Shown: in pieces, positions 11,141 through 59,700 of the stretch
Layout of the letters: each line of letters begins with the position of its first letter
How positions within the stretch are numbered: the stretch's first letter is position 1
NCBI GenBank assembly: GCA_012845835.1
Contig: JABAKD010000011.1
Location: 11,723,865-11,787,864 of the forward strand
DNA length: 64,000 nt
Source: Undaria pinnatifida
Lineage: Eukaryota > Sar > Phaeophyceae > Laminariales > Alariaceae
Reading direction: 5' to 3'
The notes under the pieces: generated by a model
Seen by the model: the letters and a program-made list of their open reading frames with translations, nothing else
What the model was told of the DNA's origin: nothing
The model's database searches: none
Program-made: the position numbers and the translations under genes

Positions 11141-12312
11141 AAAAACACCATTGAGTGCTATTGGGCATAGTACACTCTAAAATAAGACATCCTGGTACCC
11201 AAATATCCTGTACAAAGGGTATCCATTGACGACAAAAACGCAGCTGAGTGCGACTGGACATGGTACACACGAAACAAAGACCCCTAAAGTACAACAGTAA
11301 CCTACAACCCGTCAAATGGTGACCATTAGCGCACCCGTATATCCCACCACACACTCCTTGCGAGGAAAATATCGTCAAGGCCAGAAAGCAACAACACAAT
11401 AGTCCACAGACGCGGTCCACTCGCCCCGTGCAGTACTATGTATCGCCAGAAATAACCCTCCATGTGCCTCAAGCCCAGAAAAAAAATCCCACGCGTTTCA
11501 GCCGAGCTATCATGATCAAACTCGCACTCGCATCGGCGCCTTCCCCTCATCTCCTCACATCGGGTCCATCGCCAACCACTCGATTTAAGAGATAAAATGC
11601 CCGGCGCCTCGCCCTAAACTCAGCTTTCGTAAAAAAACACTTGAGTAGAGAGGCAGCATCACTGCCAAGCTAAGCACTTCAAAACAAGAGAAGAAACGAA
11701 AAAAAAAACAGCCACGGTCACAAAACAAGCTTAACAAAATACAGCTTGCGCCACCTACGATCCTGGTCGGATACTAAATCCTTCTCCGTCTCTCTACCAT
11801 CTTCAGTTCACTCCCCTTCCCTCCCGGCCTAAGAACCGGAGAGTCAATCCGCTACCGCCATGCTCTGAAAGCCTACACCCTAACTTGTCCCAATACCCAC
11901 CCCTAACGGACGCATCCACCTACCGACCCATTTGCAGTCGCACCGCAACCCAGCCTAACCCCGCCCACTCTTATTCTCCAAACTCTCCGCTTTTATCCGG
12001 AACCCTTCGAAAGCCCAGACACCATGTGCTGCAACAACTTGAGCACATTAAGTTGGGCCGCTAATATAACCGGCGAAACCTTCGAAAGCTCAGTCTACGT
12101 GCTGCAAGCCACGCGAACTTGCGCACAAAAACATCGGGCCTCAAAACCTCAACCAGTAAAACCTCTCAAAAGTCAACACGTAAAATATGCTAAGACTATA
12201 GTTCGACGTAGTACCTTTATGTGCCGCGAGAAAAATTGTAAACCATGTTGGGTCGCCTCGATCACCAAAAGCGCCCGCCCCTCCTACTCGTCCTCCTCTT
12301 CTCAAGAGCGTC

Positions 12313-47888
<35,576 letters not shown>

Positions 47889-50584
47889 GCTCTTCACGAG
47901 GCTCGCAGGCTAGGCGGCGTCCCAAGCCAGACTAGTACCGAGAGACTGAGAAAAAATATCGCCAACGGCCGACTTCTTTCATAAAAAATGCGGCCCTCTT
48001 TAGTGGAAACCGGGGTTTGCACTTATTTGACCCCGTGCGACGTAGCGATTGTATCGATCACATGCCGTTTGAAGCATTCTGACCTCAGCACGCACAGCAC
48101 TGGAGTGAGGAGAGAAGCCGACAGCTTGACGGGGAAGTAGGATAGGCTACTGTCTTGCTCAGCTAGGACCAGGACCAGGTGTGTGGGGTGGGGTGACCGT
48201 GTGATTTTGCAAGCTTTCATAAAAGTGTTCCAAAATCGTGTCGTAGTTCTTGATTTGTTCTGTCCTGCATCACGGGTTGCCTTTGATAGCTGACGGGCGT
48301 TCCATGCGTTCCCCGACTGCGCTCTGGCGAAGTTTTATCTCAGCTGTTGACTGTGTATACCTAAGCTGCCGTAGATTGTGTCATCTCTCGTCGAGCAGAG
48401 GTCCGGCGTAAGCAGTTTGCGTACAGCAGCAGCAAATCACACGACAACGAATTGCCTGCCTTCCAGCAGTACTAGTAATCAGGTTGCATGTTATACTGAT
48501 TTTGGACTAAATTTTAAGAATCGTTTCATTCTCGTATTTATATGTAAAAAATCATTATATTCTCGCCCATAGTGGTTTATGGTAGAAGCCACGGTTGTGA
48601 GGCAGTTTGCCTTTCGCGGCCTCCTTCGCTCGTTTGGGAATGCCGCTGTAAGCTGCAAATGAGCACAACAGTGCCTTTCCTTAGAAGTGGCGGGCGGGCA
48701 CCGGGGCCTGCTGCGACGGTGTCTATCGATTCTAGAACGGTCACTGCTAAATGGTTGCAAATACGTACGTACTCTTGTATATATATACGGACCGCACACA
48801 AGCTGCAAGCAATGCCCTTGATGTGCGGTGGGATTGGCCAGGCAGCAAAATCGACGAAAACACTCAAACAAGTTGACCTTCAAAACAGAGAGCACCCGGC
48901 GCCGCCGCGTACGTCTTCAGCCACGCAGAGTGTGCGCATCCGTAGTATTCATGGCCAGAGCGTCATGGACTTCTCCTGGAGAGGAGCAAGGTCCCTGTTG
49001 TTCAGTTCGTGCTTGATAGCGGCAAGCGTTGGAGTTGTTATTCTGCTGTTGTGGATTAGTCTATGCGGTGAGATTGACGGTGACACACCACACACGACAC
49101 AAGTCGTGTGACGAGAAGATCAACTTGAGCGGTCATCGCGTCATCGCGGCATTAATTGTACTTGAGAATATCATATACAACATATCATACATGTATCATA
49201 CGAACATGAGGCAGCTCGCGTTGAACAGGTCGCGTTCTACAGCGTTAGGGTTCCATCTGGCGACAGGTGATACAGTCGTGCCGTTGTTGGCAGCCACTTG
49301 ATGTTGATGTTGGAAGTTGGGTTCGAGGTTGGAATCGCAGGAGGCAGGAGATCACGATAACGATAAAGCGACATGCGACGGCCAGTTGGCGACGGCCCTC
49401 TTGACGGTTCTTCGCATAGTATGATGCATGTCTTGGCAATGTGGAGAACACTAAACACAGCAGCAGTACAACGCACAGCATCAGCGACTGTATCCTGCTT
49501 ATGTGTCCTGGTATGTGCCGTTCCAACACGCACGAACTGATGCTGTGTCCCCAGGACATCTCTCAATTCGCGTACTAGTGGCTTTTCGAGCGTAACCTCA
49601 TCACTATTCGCAAGATACCACACCCCCTGCCATGAGTCTCGGAGTCGTTTCTATCCATAACAAGAGTGGCGCGCGCCCAACGAAAATAGTGGTTTTGGAA
49701 GGATCCCTTCGAGATATTTTCGCAGTCGCACTTGGCGGCGTTTGCGCTTTCCCCGTTATGATGTTCGATGGAGGGCAAACCATATTGACCATATTGGAAA
49801 TTCGGGTTTTGTGTGTTGTCTCACGTGTTCAACTGTACCGGTCGGATCTATTAAAACTGCTGTAGGTTTACAAGTACAGGCCTGTTTTGAGCTCCCACGT
49901 TCCCACATAGAGCACCCACCGTCCACCGCCGTGTACCCGTCTGTACCGGTACCAGTGCAGCAGTATCAGCTTCAAGCCAGCAGTAAATAGCTGAAGTACC
50001 AGCCGCAAGTATATTGCAGTAGTCGCGGGTAGGAAACAGACAGCAGTGTGAACTTTGAGTACTACTATCGTGCGTAGCAACGGCTATCGCTCCCGCCATC
50101 ACTCGTATTCTCCTGAAGCAGGGTGCGTATTTGAAGGGAGCTTCCTCGAGCGCATGCCACGCAAGCATGTGTCGTCGACTCTGTCCTTGTTTTTCGCTTG
50201 CCAACAAAGTTTCATACAGTGTGTTGCTGCTGCTGCTGCTTGCTGCCGCCGCCCCCGCTGCGACACCCCCCTGTCCACGGGCACACGTGAAACAATTGAT
50301 TGAAGTGATAACTGGTGTGATACCTGGTGACTTCTCAAAGGGCCATCTTGCCAGTATCACATTGGAAGTCGCAACTGCTGCGGCGCACTTCAAACCCTGT
50401 TCTCGACCGCCGGTCGCGATGTGTGTCTGCCCGACGGTGCTTGTCAGTACAGATATAGGTGCAGTAGGTGCCGTTAACGCTTTTCCCACTCCTGAAATTC
50501 CCTCTCTGGTCTTATCCTAATCCCCCCCCCAAAAAAACGTGTCTGCAGTTCTCACGGGGTTAAGGAGAGGAGGTCGCCTTTGCC
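47889..50584. promoter_or_regulatory. 2.7-kb divergent upstream region between the KNL1-like gene and MVD
   Basis: Both genes start here in opposite directions, so it must hold both promoters unless untranslated first exons lie elsewhere. I saw no reliable core element. A possible unrelated exon (48960-49069) encodes MDFSWRGARS then a hydrophobic run (LIAASVGVVILLLWISLCG) before a GTGAGA donor, but no partner exon was found. Confidence 0.35.
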
Positions 50585-50722
50585 ATGGACCCAGTCATCG
50601 ACCCCCGGCTCTGCGTAACATGCTCGGCCCCGACAAACATCGCGGTCATCAAGTACTGGGGCAAGGACAGCATAGCCCTCAACACTCCCATCAACTCCTC
50701 TGCCAGCGTCACACTCTGCCAG
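50585..50722 (+). CDS. MVD: MVD exon 1
   Basis: 46 codons from ATG in a 'gccatgg' context to CAG|GTACGC, phase 0. Holds [17 protein letters not shown], the substrate-binding Lys/Trp segment at the start of the GHMP fold. Confidence 0.95.
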
Positions 50723-53700
50723 GTACGCCAAGTCTACTACAATGGCGATCGCCCTGTAGTGCCGGCTTTCGCGAGCCAGCAATACCACCAGTATACCGGA
50801 AACTGGCACTATTGACGATATTACCGATACTACTTAATCGGGTTCCAGTCGTGCGGCGCGATTTTCGCGGCACTATACCGAAAACAGGAGCTAGTCTACC
50901 GGCACTAAACCGGAAACAGACGCTAATCAACCGGCATTATACCGAAAACAGGCACTAATCAACCGGCACTATAGGGAGACCCCCACTAACTGTATTACTA
51001 TAGTGTGTACAGGCTGGCATTCCCGGTGGTCTGGTGGTAAAGCTCATATCTACCGATGCCCATTTCGCCAGCAATTGTTTTTTTGTTTGAAAACGGGCGT
51101 GCAAAAAGTGCGATAGCGCAAGTTGGCGAAATTCGATGCAAATGATATCAGTTGGAATGCTGTGGAATGCCTAACGCTCCGCGCAATCAAGCTGGAGGCG
51201 TGTACCGGGGAGGGCAAGGGATAACACCTGTAACCTCAGCTTGTTCAGATAATCGCCGCCGGAAGAACCTCCTATATTCGAGCTAAGCTGGAAAGTAAAG
51301 GGATTATCAAGCTTATTTAATAATGCGGAGATTTGCAACTGTCGTCAAGGTGTGTGCGCTGGTAGTCGGCGGACGCTTGTGGCGACCGAAAGGGGTCATT
51401 TGACTCGTGGACGAAGTGCCCAGTGCGCTGTGGTGGGAACCGTTGCCAAGCTGGTGGGCACACTAATCCACGGATAAGTGTACATGAAAACCCGTATTGA
51501 CGCTGTTCAATAGATCGAAATGGATATTAAAACTGGAGCGATTTTTTTGTTTTGTTTTGTGGTCATCCTTGCCGCGTGCATACCAAGCACACACGACTGC
51601 CTCTTCCTTCATGTCCGATTGCAATGATTCTACTGCGTGGCGTTTTATTTCTTGTGCTGTCCTCTTCCAGGATGACTTGAGGGCTATCACAACGGTGGCT
51701 GCGAGCAAGAGCTTCGAAAAGGACCAGCTGTGGCTCAACGGAACGTGAGGATGCCGCGTCATGGGTGCACAGCATTAGCTACGCATACTTGTAGTGCAAA
51801 AGGCGGTCCGAACCACTCCCCAGTGTTTGTGCATGTCGCACCGCTGCCCCATACGTTTAGTGCCTGCCGTCCTGACTATTGCGGACTATTGCGGGCTATT
51901 TGACTACACACTATGGACCCGCCAACAAGAAACACCAAATCCGAGCAATGGATTAGTACGCAGTAGTAATGACTAGTAAGGATCACTAAGGATTCAAAGC
52001 TTTTCTGACAACAACCTTAAGAAACCTTGAACATATACAATTCTAGTATACTAGGATTTAGCGTAGCGCTCGCCCCTCAGTAGGATTTCTTCATCAAAAT
52101 TTCCAGGGTTAAGGTCGGCAACGTTTTTTTTTGGCGGACTCAGGCGGGGCGGTATTGCAATACGGCGGTATTTTTTTGGCGGTAGGCGGTATTTCGGGTT
52201 TTGGCGGTAACGACTTTGACGGTAAGCGGTAATTACAAATATGGTGGTATTTTTTCGGCGGTAATGCAACACGCGTCGGTGATTTTTTTGGCGGTGGGCG
52301 GTTTTCGCTTTTTGGCGGTATTGTTTCAGCGGTAGGCGGTAAATACAAAATATGGCGATATTTTTTCGGCGGTAATGCAACCCGGCGTAAATTGTTTCGG
52401 CGGTAGACGGTTTTTCGTATTTAGGCGGTAACGTATAAGTCAACCCAAAACTTGGGCGGTATTGAGCAGCCTCATGCGACACGCACGAACAGAGAAAGCA
52501 AATAAGCGTTACCACCCTGAAACCACAATAATACTATAATAATAATCGAATGCCTTGATGTATTAATAAATTGCAAATTGCTAGTAATTGGTGGTTATGA
52601 GGTGCGGCCTCAATACCTGCAGTAGCCATATCTGCGATATATCATATATGGAGTTCCTTGTGATGTATGTGCGGCGGAACTAACTCTACTTTTCTTGTGG
52701 ATAACGTTGTGTTTGACAGTTACACGACGGTTACTTGTGAGTGCGCAGAGCAGGTTTTACATGAAACCAAAAAGCATACCCTGAGTCTCCGTTATTGCAG
52801 AGCTCGGTTTGCGTTGTATGCGCTAGGCAAGCAGTAGTACTGCAGTTGTACTGGAGTTCGATGCGTGCAGCAGAGATGAAGAATAACTTGAGGCAATGAA
52901 GCACAGGTAATCCTCTGATGTGTGCAGCCGTACGTGTGGGCTTACTCGTGGGCAATATATCGTGCGGCGGAACTAACTCTACTCTTTTTGTGGGTACTCG
53001 TACATCGTTCGGCCGAACTATGTGCCAATGTTTCTGCCACGATGGTACGCTGTTTTGAAAACTTGAAAAACATGTTCTACTATGATATGAACCCAGTTGT
53101 GGTGCCGGTGAAAACACACGTTGCCGCACCTGCCTCAATGAACTCCAACCACTCGCAGCGAAACCAGCTCCAGAAAAGTTGGCCGTCATTTGCGCGTGCA
53201 CAGGACCCGTCTGGGCTGGCCTTGGTGCGTGTACGTTGAGTGCGATGGACAACCGTGGCCGAAAAAAAGTTGACTTACACAAACATACACACAAACAAAG
53301 AAATGGATTCGAGGCACCCTACCCCCGTATGCGATCCGATATGTAGAGCATTTTTCCCTTGGAAACCAAGAAAAAAAGGCTCAGCGCTGCGAGCTTCGCG
53401 CGCCTCATTATCAACAATAAATCTCCTGAGGTTGTTGTTGTTGTTATTGTTGTTCTCAAATTAACTCGTATAGTCAAGTCCGTGGTCACAGGACAGGCTC
53501 CAGTCACTCTGGAGCTGAGGAATACCCCAGGGAAAACACAAACAAACCAAAGGTGGTACACGCATATATCACAGCTGACGCAATTCATGCCTTCACTAGG
53601 AACATATAAAAGTGAAATCGGCAGTCAGCCTACGATTTGCCAGGTCCATACTGGTGCATACGTCTCACTACTCGCGCCTGGAAAAACCGACTATACCGCT

Positions 53701-56700
53701 TGCCACCCAAGAAAGACTACCACGCATATATTGCACGTAGTACCTATCACTACGCATACGCACGACAGACGCAAGTCAATTGGAAAAAAGAAACAAAGAA
53801 AAGAAAATAAAATAAAGGAAAGGGAAGAAAAGACAAGAAAGCGAAAAAACGAAAATGGAAAGGAAAGAAAAGAAAATACAAGAAAAGCAAGAAAAAACAA
53901 GACAAGAAGAGGAAGCAAGGGAAGGAAAAGAGAAGGAAATGTAATACTAGCAGACCCTAGGAACTGACTAAAGACGGCATTGAGCTCATAGAGGGTAGCA
54001 AGTGCATCATCAATGGCACTGGGGAGAGAACGCAACATGGCGAAGAAGTCAGGTCGGTCTTACGCTATCTTGTGACGGCCATTGGAAGGCCCACAAATTT
54101 CAAGACGATGATGGCCAGACCCAGACTTCAGTCTCTAGGGCATAAGGCCTCCCCTTCCCCCTCCCCTCCCCCCCCTTCCCCCCCTCCCCCCCTCCCCCCT
54201 TCCCCCGGCTGCTTAGAGATGCCGACGGTGGATGGCACTGCCGCAGCGTTTGCGCGTCGCTCTGCAGCTTTGCGTCTCTCCGTTTCATGTCAAGTCCGCA
54301 TGAACAACTCGTTTCCCTCCTCTACTCGTCGAAACCATCTGCCGGCCTTCTGAGCTGCCTTTCGCCACCCTTCGAATTTCATTCCAAAGACCGACATATC
54401 CCCCTTCAGATGAGCCCCCCTGAGTAGCCCTTACCCCCAACAAGCTCCCCAAACATCACCCTCTGTGGCAGACGCTCCTCCCCCATACGTGCTGCGAATT
54501 CCGCAAACAATATCCTCCGTTTGCGCACTATCGCCTCTATGCTCTGGGAAGCTGTCGTATCAAGCGCGTCGGCGTACGATAGGGTGTGGCCGTCGCGCTT
54601 CCGTTTCCGCCATCCGAGGCATCGGAGGAGCATGGAGTGGTGAACCCGTCGTAGCCTGTCATAGTCAGGCTTGTTCGGGCTCCACGTCATGCAACCGTAA
54701 AGCAGTGTCTCGACGCCCTCAGCTTTCAGCAACCGCACCTTCAACTGTAAGCGCACACCGAGGTATTGTAGCCCTAGCCTCGTCTAAATTCCCCTCTCTT
54801 AGTAGAAGTACTGGTATTCCCATCTAAACCACTCATTGCTCTGCTGGACCACGCTGAGCGTGGTGTGGGCAGGTGCGTGGGCAGAGGATTGTGGCCAGGT
54901 GGGCGTTGGGGGCTCTCTCTGTCCGCACGTCTGCACACGTCCGGCAATAGGTTATAAAGTTATGCCGGAAAGGAACTTGCAGCACCAAAATAGCAAAGAA
55001 CACAGATGGACACGGACAAACAAGGATTTATAATAATTAAAAAAATAACACGGGTGGTATGTTGTGCAGGCGGTACCTTTTGGGCGGTATCCAGTGCCGC
55101 GGGAATGTTTTGGGCGGTGTCGAGAGTTGGCGGTACTTTCTAGGCGGTGTCGAGAGTTGGCGGTACTTTCTGGGCGCTGTCGAGAGTTGGCGGTACTTTC
55201 AGGGCGGTATCGAGAGTTGGCGGTATCAATTCGGCGGTAAGCGGTAATTACGATTATGGTGGTATTTTTTCGGCGGTATTGCAATACGGCGGTACTTTTC
55301 TGGTGGTATGTGGTATTTCAGTTTTTGGCGGTAACGACTTCGGCGGTAGGCGATACTTACACAATATGGCGGTAAACCGCGGAATTACCGGGAACGCCCA
55401 CCAGGGGGGCAATGCCACGGCGGGAAAATTACCGACCTCAACCCTGAAACATTCTTGGCGTCCCGTAAAAACTGAGCGTTACGTTCTTAGTACACAAGTG
55501 GTTTATCTCTTGTGGGTTGATCTATTGGCTGCATTCTTACGTTCTTAGTACACAAGTGGTTTATTTTTTGTGGGTTGATCTATTGGCTGCATTCTTAGGG
55601 CTGTGAAATACCTGGTAGCTGGACTTGGCGGCTATTAAGACTTGTTACTTGGGTGACGGAGTAATATCCAACCATTTTAATAACAAGTATTTCGTACTAA
55701 ATACGTCGAGCTACAAGCGCGCCAGTCAGGTGCAACGATGCAGCACTCAGAAAAAATCCGAACACCACTCGTAGCTGTAATATATTGTAACACCTAGCCC
55801 ATTGACAGGCCTAGTATTGGTGCCGGTACGGTTGCGCTGCGTTTGCATTCCAGCGAAGAAGACGTGAGCAAGAACAAGCGCTTTCAGGCGGTCATCAGAG
55901 AAGTGCGAGCTCTGGCCACGGATAAGGTGATATGCTGGCGAAGACCCGTGATACGATGGATGTAGCGCTTTTTTGGCTAGTGTATTTACGATACTACTAT
56001 TACGACACACATCATAGCTAACCACCTGGCAAACATGGCAGATAAGCTATGTACTAGTGGCTCAAACCCGGCAAAAATGCGGTGGCTTATGCAGCTCTTT
56101 CAGGCATGCACGAATCTACCCAATGGTGAGCTAGTAATAACTTCAATCTACGGTGAGCTTATCTGCCTTACGTGTGAACAGTTAGCCTTTGCCTCATTGT
56201 GTACGCGAGCTTATCCTTAACTTGTCCTCGTATTATTATTTTTTATTTTTTTGCAGACGGACGAGGAGACCGGCGAGGTCATCGTAGCGTCCGGAGACTG
56301 GGATGAGTATAGGGTGCGCATTGTTTCCAGGAACACCTTCCCAACAGCTGCGGGACTCGCCTCCTCCGCTGCCGGGCTAGCGTGTCTCAGTGAGTACCGT
56401 TTTCGTGTGTACACCACAGCAGTAAGTACCTTCACTTGTACCCGGCACACCACAGTGACTACCTTCACGTGGAGACCACAAACAGTGAGTATCCTCACGT
56501 GTACACCAAAGTGGGTACCTTCACGTGTACAATACAGTGAGTGCCTTCACATGCATCAGGTACACCACGGTGAGTACCTTCACTTGTACCACGTACACCG
56601 CAGTGAATACCTGCACATGTACACCGCTATAGTGAGCACCTTCACGTGTACACCATTAATGATCACCGTCACGTGCAAACTACAGCAGTGAACATCTTAC

Positions 56701-59700
56701 GCCGTGTGCCGATACACCACAGCGAGTACCTTCACGTGTACACCACAGCAGTGAGCATCCTGCATGTGTACGCCACAGCGAGTACCTTCACATGCACACC
56801 ACAGTGAGTACCTTCACGTGTACCAGGTACACAAGAGCGAGTACCCTCACCTGTGCACCAGTGAGTGTCTTCACGTGTAGAGTAGCTATTGACGCCTTTA
56901 CAACCGGAAACCTTTTTTTTTACAAATGTACTTGGATTTAGTATAGGGAGGGATTTGGGGGCTCTAAAGGGGTCAATATCCCTTTGATGCATGCCACTTG
57001 TAGCACCTCATTTTTGCTGAGGCTCTACCTCACCCAATACATGCATAAAGGGATTCTTGATTGCTTCGAAGATTTTGACCTTGCCCTCACCCCACCCCCT
57101 GTTGCTGTTACCACTGCTGTCGCTGCTACTACTACTGTTGTTGTTTCTGTTCTTTTTAAGCGTTCTCGCTCTCGAAGCTGTTCAACGCGAAAGAGACGTT
57201 CCACGGGGAGCTCTCCGCTATCGCGAGGCAGGGATCGGGAAGCGCCTGCAGAAGGTGCGGAGTCCAAGGTTCAATGGGCTTAGGCGTATTGGGGTACATG
57301 GGAAGAGGGTCATTTGGCGGAGGGCTTGGCGCAGAAAATAACACTCAACGCGTGCTTTACCCCGAGCATGCTTTTGGTTTCCTGCAGAATAGCGGAAGGA
57401 ACTTACTTAGTCCTTTACGATTGAACGAACTTACATTCTTACATTTTGGGGACAAACTACTTGGAATCGGTGTGAAATGAAAATTGTTTTCAAGTAGTAA
57501 ACCTAGGGTTAGTAGGCCCTGAAGAACTGCAGCCACTTTTTGGGGGGCAGTAAGCTTGGAATTAGAGTGGGTTAAGGTTGTCGACGCCGCCCTGCGCCAA
57601 CCCGTCGTTTCTCTGTCGCTTTCCCGACCTGCGCTAACCCGTCGTCCTTCTGTCGCCTTCCCGACCTGCGCTAACCCGTCGTCCTTCTGTCGCTTTCCCG
57701 ACCTGCGCTAACCCGTCGTCCTTCTGTCGCTTTCCCGACTGACCCTATTTTCGTGCACCGGTTTTTGTTATATTCGATGCCGTCTTGTGATTGGCTGGAA
57801 TCGCCCAGTCTGTATGGCGGTTTCGTGAAATGGCAGAAGGGCGAGAGGGAGGACGCGCGGGATAGCATCGCCATCCAGGTGAGACGCGATGATTCCACGA
57901 GAGTAGCGATGGTTTTGTGTCCAATAAAATATGTTCAACTATACCTGGTAGGTCATTGCAGCGGAAGAGAAGTCCATCGGTCAATTCATAGATCGCTTGG
58001 GCTAATAGTACGACTTAGGGTCATTCCTATAGCGAACGCGAAAATCACGATTCGTGACTGCTGGAATTCAGCGTTGTACTGTATATCACGTTTTGCTAAA
58101 AAATTCACAGTATTTTGTCACTATTCGTAGCATAATACGAACTATTTGTTAGGCTTTTCAATTTTTTTTCAGTGCCGCAACTCGTGACAAATTTCGCGAT
58201 TCGCGAACATGTCATGTGGCGAACGCTTTAACAGTGGGATACTAGTTTTTGGAGTGTTAGTTTTTGAAGAGAGGCGAAACCGGTGGTCCGTTACGGGAGT
58301 TTGGCAGTATCATACTGTATAATATTGCATGCAGCACCGTTGGTACTGGCAGGTCCGTATCTTCAACAAAGCAGGCGATTTGTACGTTGCATTCCTATCA
58401 CCTCCCCGAATCCCGAAATTGGTGTGTTAATGTGTTACCTCCCCTATACGAAGAATGTAAATAGCTTCTCCCTGAGACACGCCGTTAATTGAGGAGTGAA
58501 TACCTCCCTTTTATCGTATGGTATTTAGTTGAGCTGACTCTACGGACAATTTTACCGCGGCGGCGTCGCGCTTCCCACGATATGCAAGGTGGCGGACGAG
58601 CACCACTGGCCAGAGATGCGGGCGCTTATCCTGGTGGTTTCCGCCGACAAGAAAGATACCTCAAGCACAGCAGGTAAAACGTACTTGGATACCTAGGCCA
58701 TGCATGCGAATGCTGTTAATTGCAGGTAAAAGGTATTTGGATACCTAGGCCATGCATGCGAATGCTGTTAATTGGGTTGCTCCTTTTTTTTTCTCAGGGT
58801 CAGTTTTCGGGTGAAGTACAGAGTTTTTCAAGTGGGAAAACTCAGAAGAAATTATATGCACCCCTATGGTACTGCAGGCGCGTGCTGTGATGATGAAAGG
58901 TAGAGCACTTTGTGGCTGGAACGTTTTTAATTGGCCGGGGCACTCCTTAACCCAAAATGGTGGGAATTTCGATTTTTTTTTTTTTCCCCAATAGTATATT
59001 CGTTGAATACCTGGGCCATGGGATTGTTCATCGGGTACGAGCGCGTTTTTGGCATGCCCAAATCGTTTTTTGGGAGGAGCATAGACCTCCGTAAGTGAGG
59101 ATCCCAGAAAAAAGCGGTGTGTCTCTGTGGTAGGATGCGTCTGTAGCATGCGTTTGTTTTTTATTTGCACCCCGACCTTGTCATGACTCTGTTTTATTTT
59201 GCCGTGCCACAGGTATGCTGTCCTTGTGTCGTGTATTTATGCACGTTTGCCTTGTATATCTGAGTTTTCTGTACGTTTTCCTTTTTTCTTGTGTTTGTAT
59301 GTTTTTGTCGTGTATTGCGTCTCAACCGCTCATTTTTCCTTGGTACTGTACTGCTTTTGCACCGTGCATGCCAATCTGCTCGTGCAGGGATGTCAACGAG
59401 CGTGCAGACCAGTCAGTTGCTAGGGTTCAGGGCAAGGGAGGTAAGGGTGCGCACTGGTGCTGTCTACCTCTAATAATATGCCGATTCGATCGAATCCTGT
59501 TTTTTTTTATTGTTTTGATTCCTTTTACAGCGGAAATGAAAAGGCGTGCCTCGACTTGATCCTTGACGTTGCCTGCTTTCCCTGGTTGGTTCCCTTTTTT
59601 TATGGGTTGTGACCTCTCGTTTGGCGTAAATGGAAAAGGCGTACCTTGGCTTGATGGATAACGGTGCCTGCTTCGCCCGAACGATACCTTTTTTTTTCAA

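Larger units (their letters stand above)
7584..12312. other. Gap between convergent genes; no gene seen
   Basis: Contains a ghost of the upstream terminal exon (7690-7775), 95-bp dispersed repeats (9001-9097, 10320-10500), a two-copy tandem repeat (9350-9450, unit around 'ggctcccagggcaatac'), and a minisatellite at 11010-11140 built on 'catggtgtccattgctgtaa'. The 67-105 codon ORFs near 7.9-8.2 kb are proline-rich in several frames and have no coherent splice partners. Confidence 0.6.

Noticed and set aside
48572-49111. 179-codon plus-strand ORF with a hydrophobic segment
   Set aside because: Low coding likeness upstream of 48960 and no partner exon. Kept only as a note in the divergent upstream region.
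53359-53967. 202-codon Lys/Arg/Glu-rich ORF
   Set aside because: The tail is a purine-rich simple sequence, and there is no compatible splice context within MVD intron 2.
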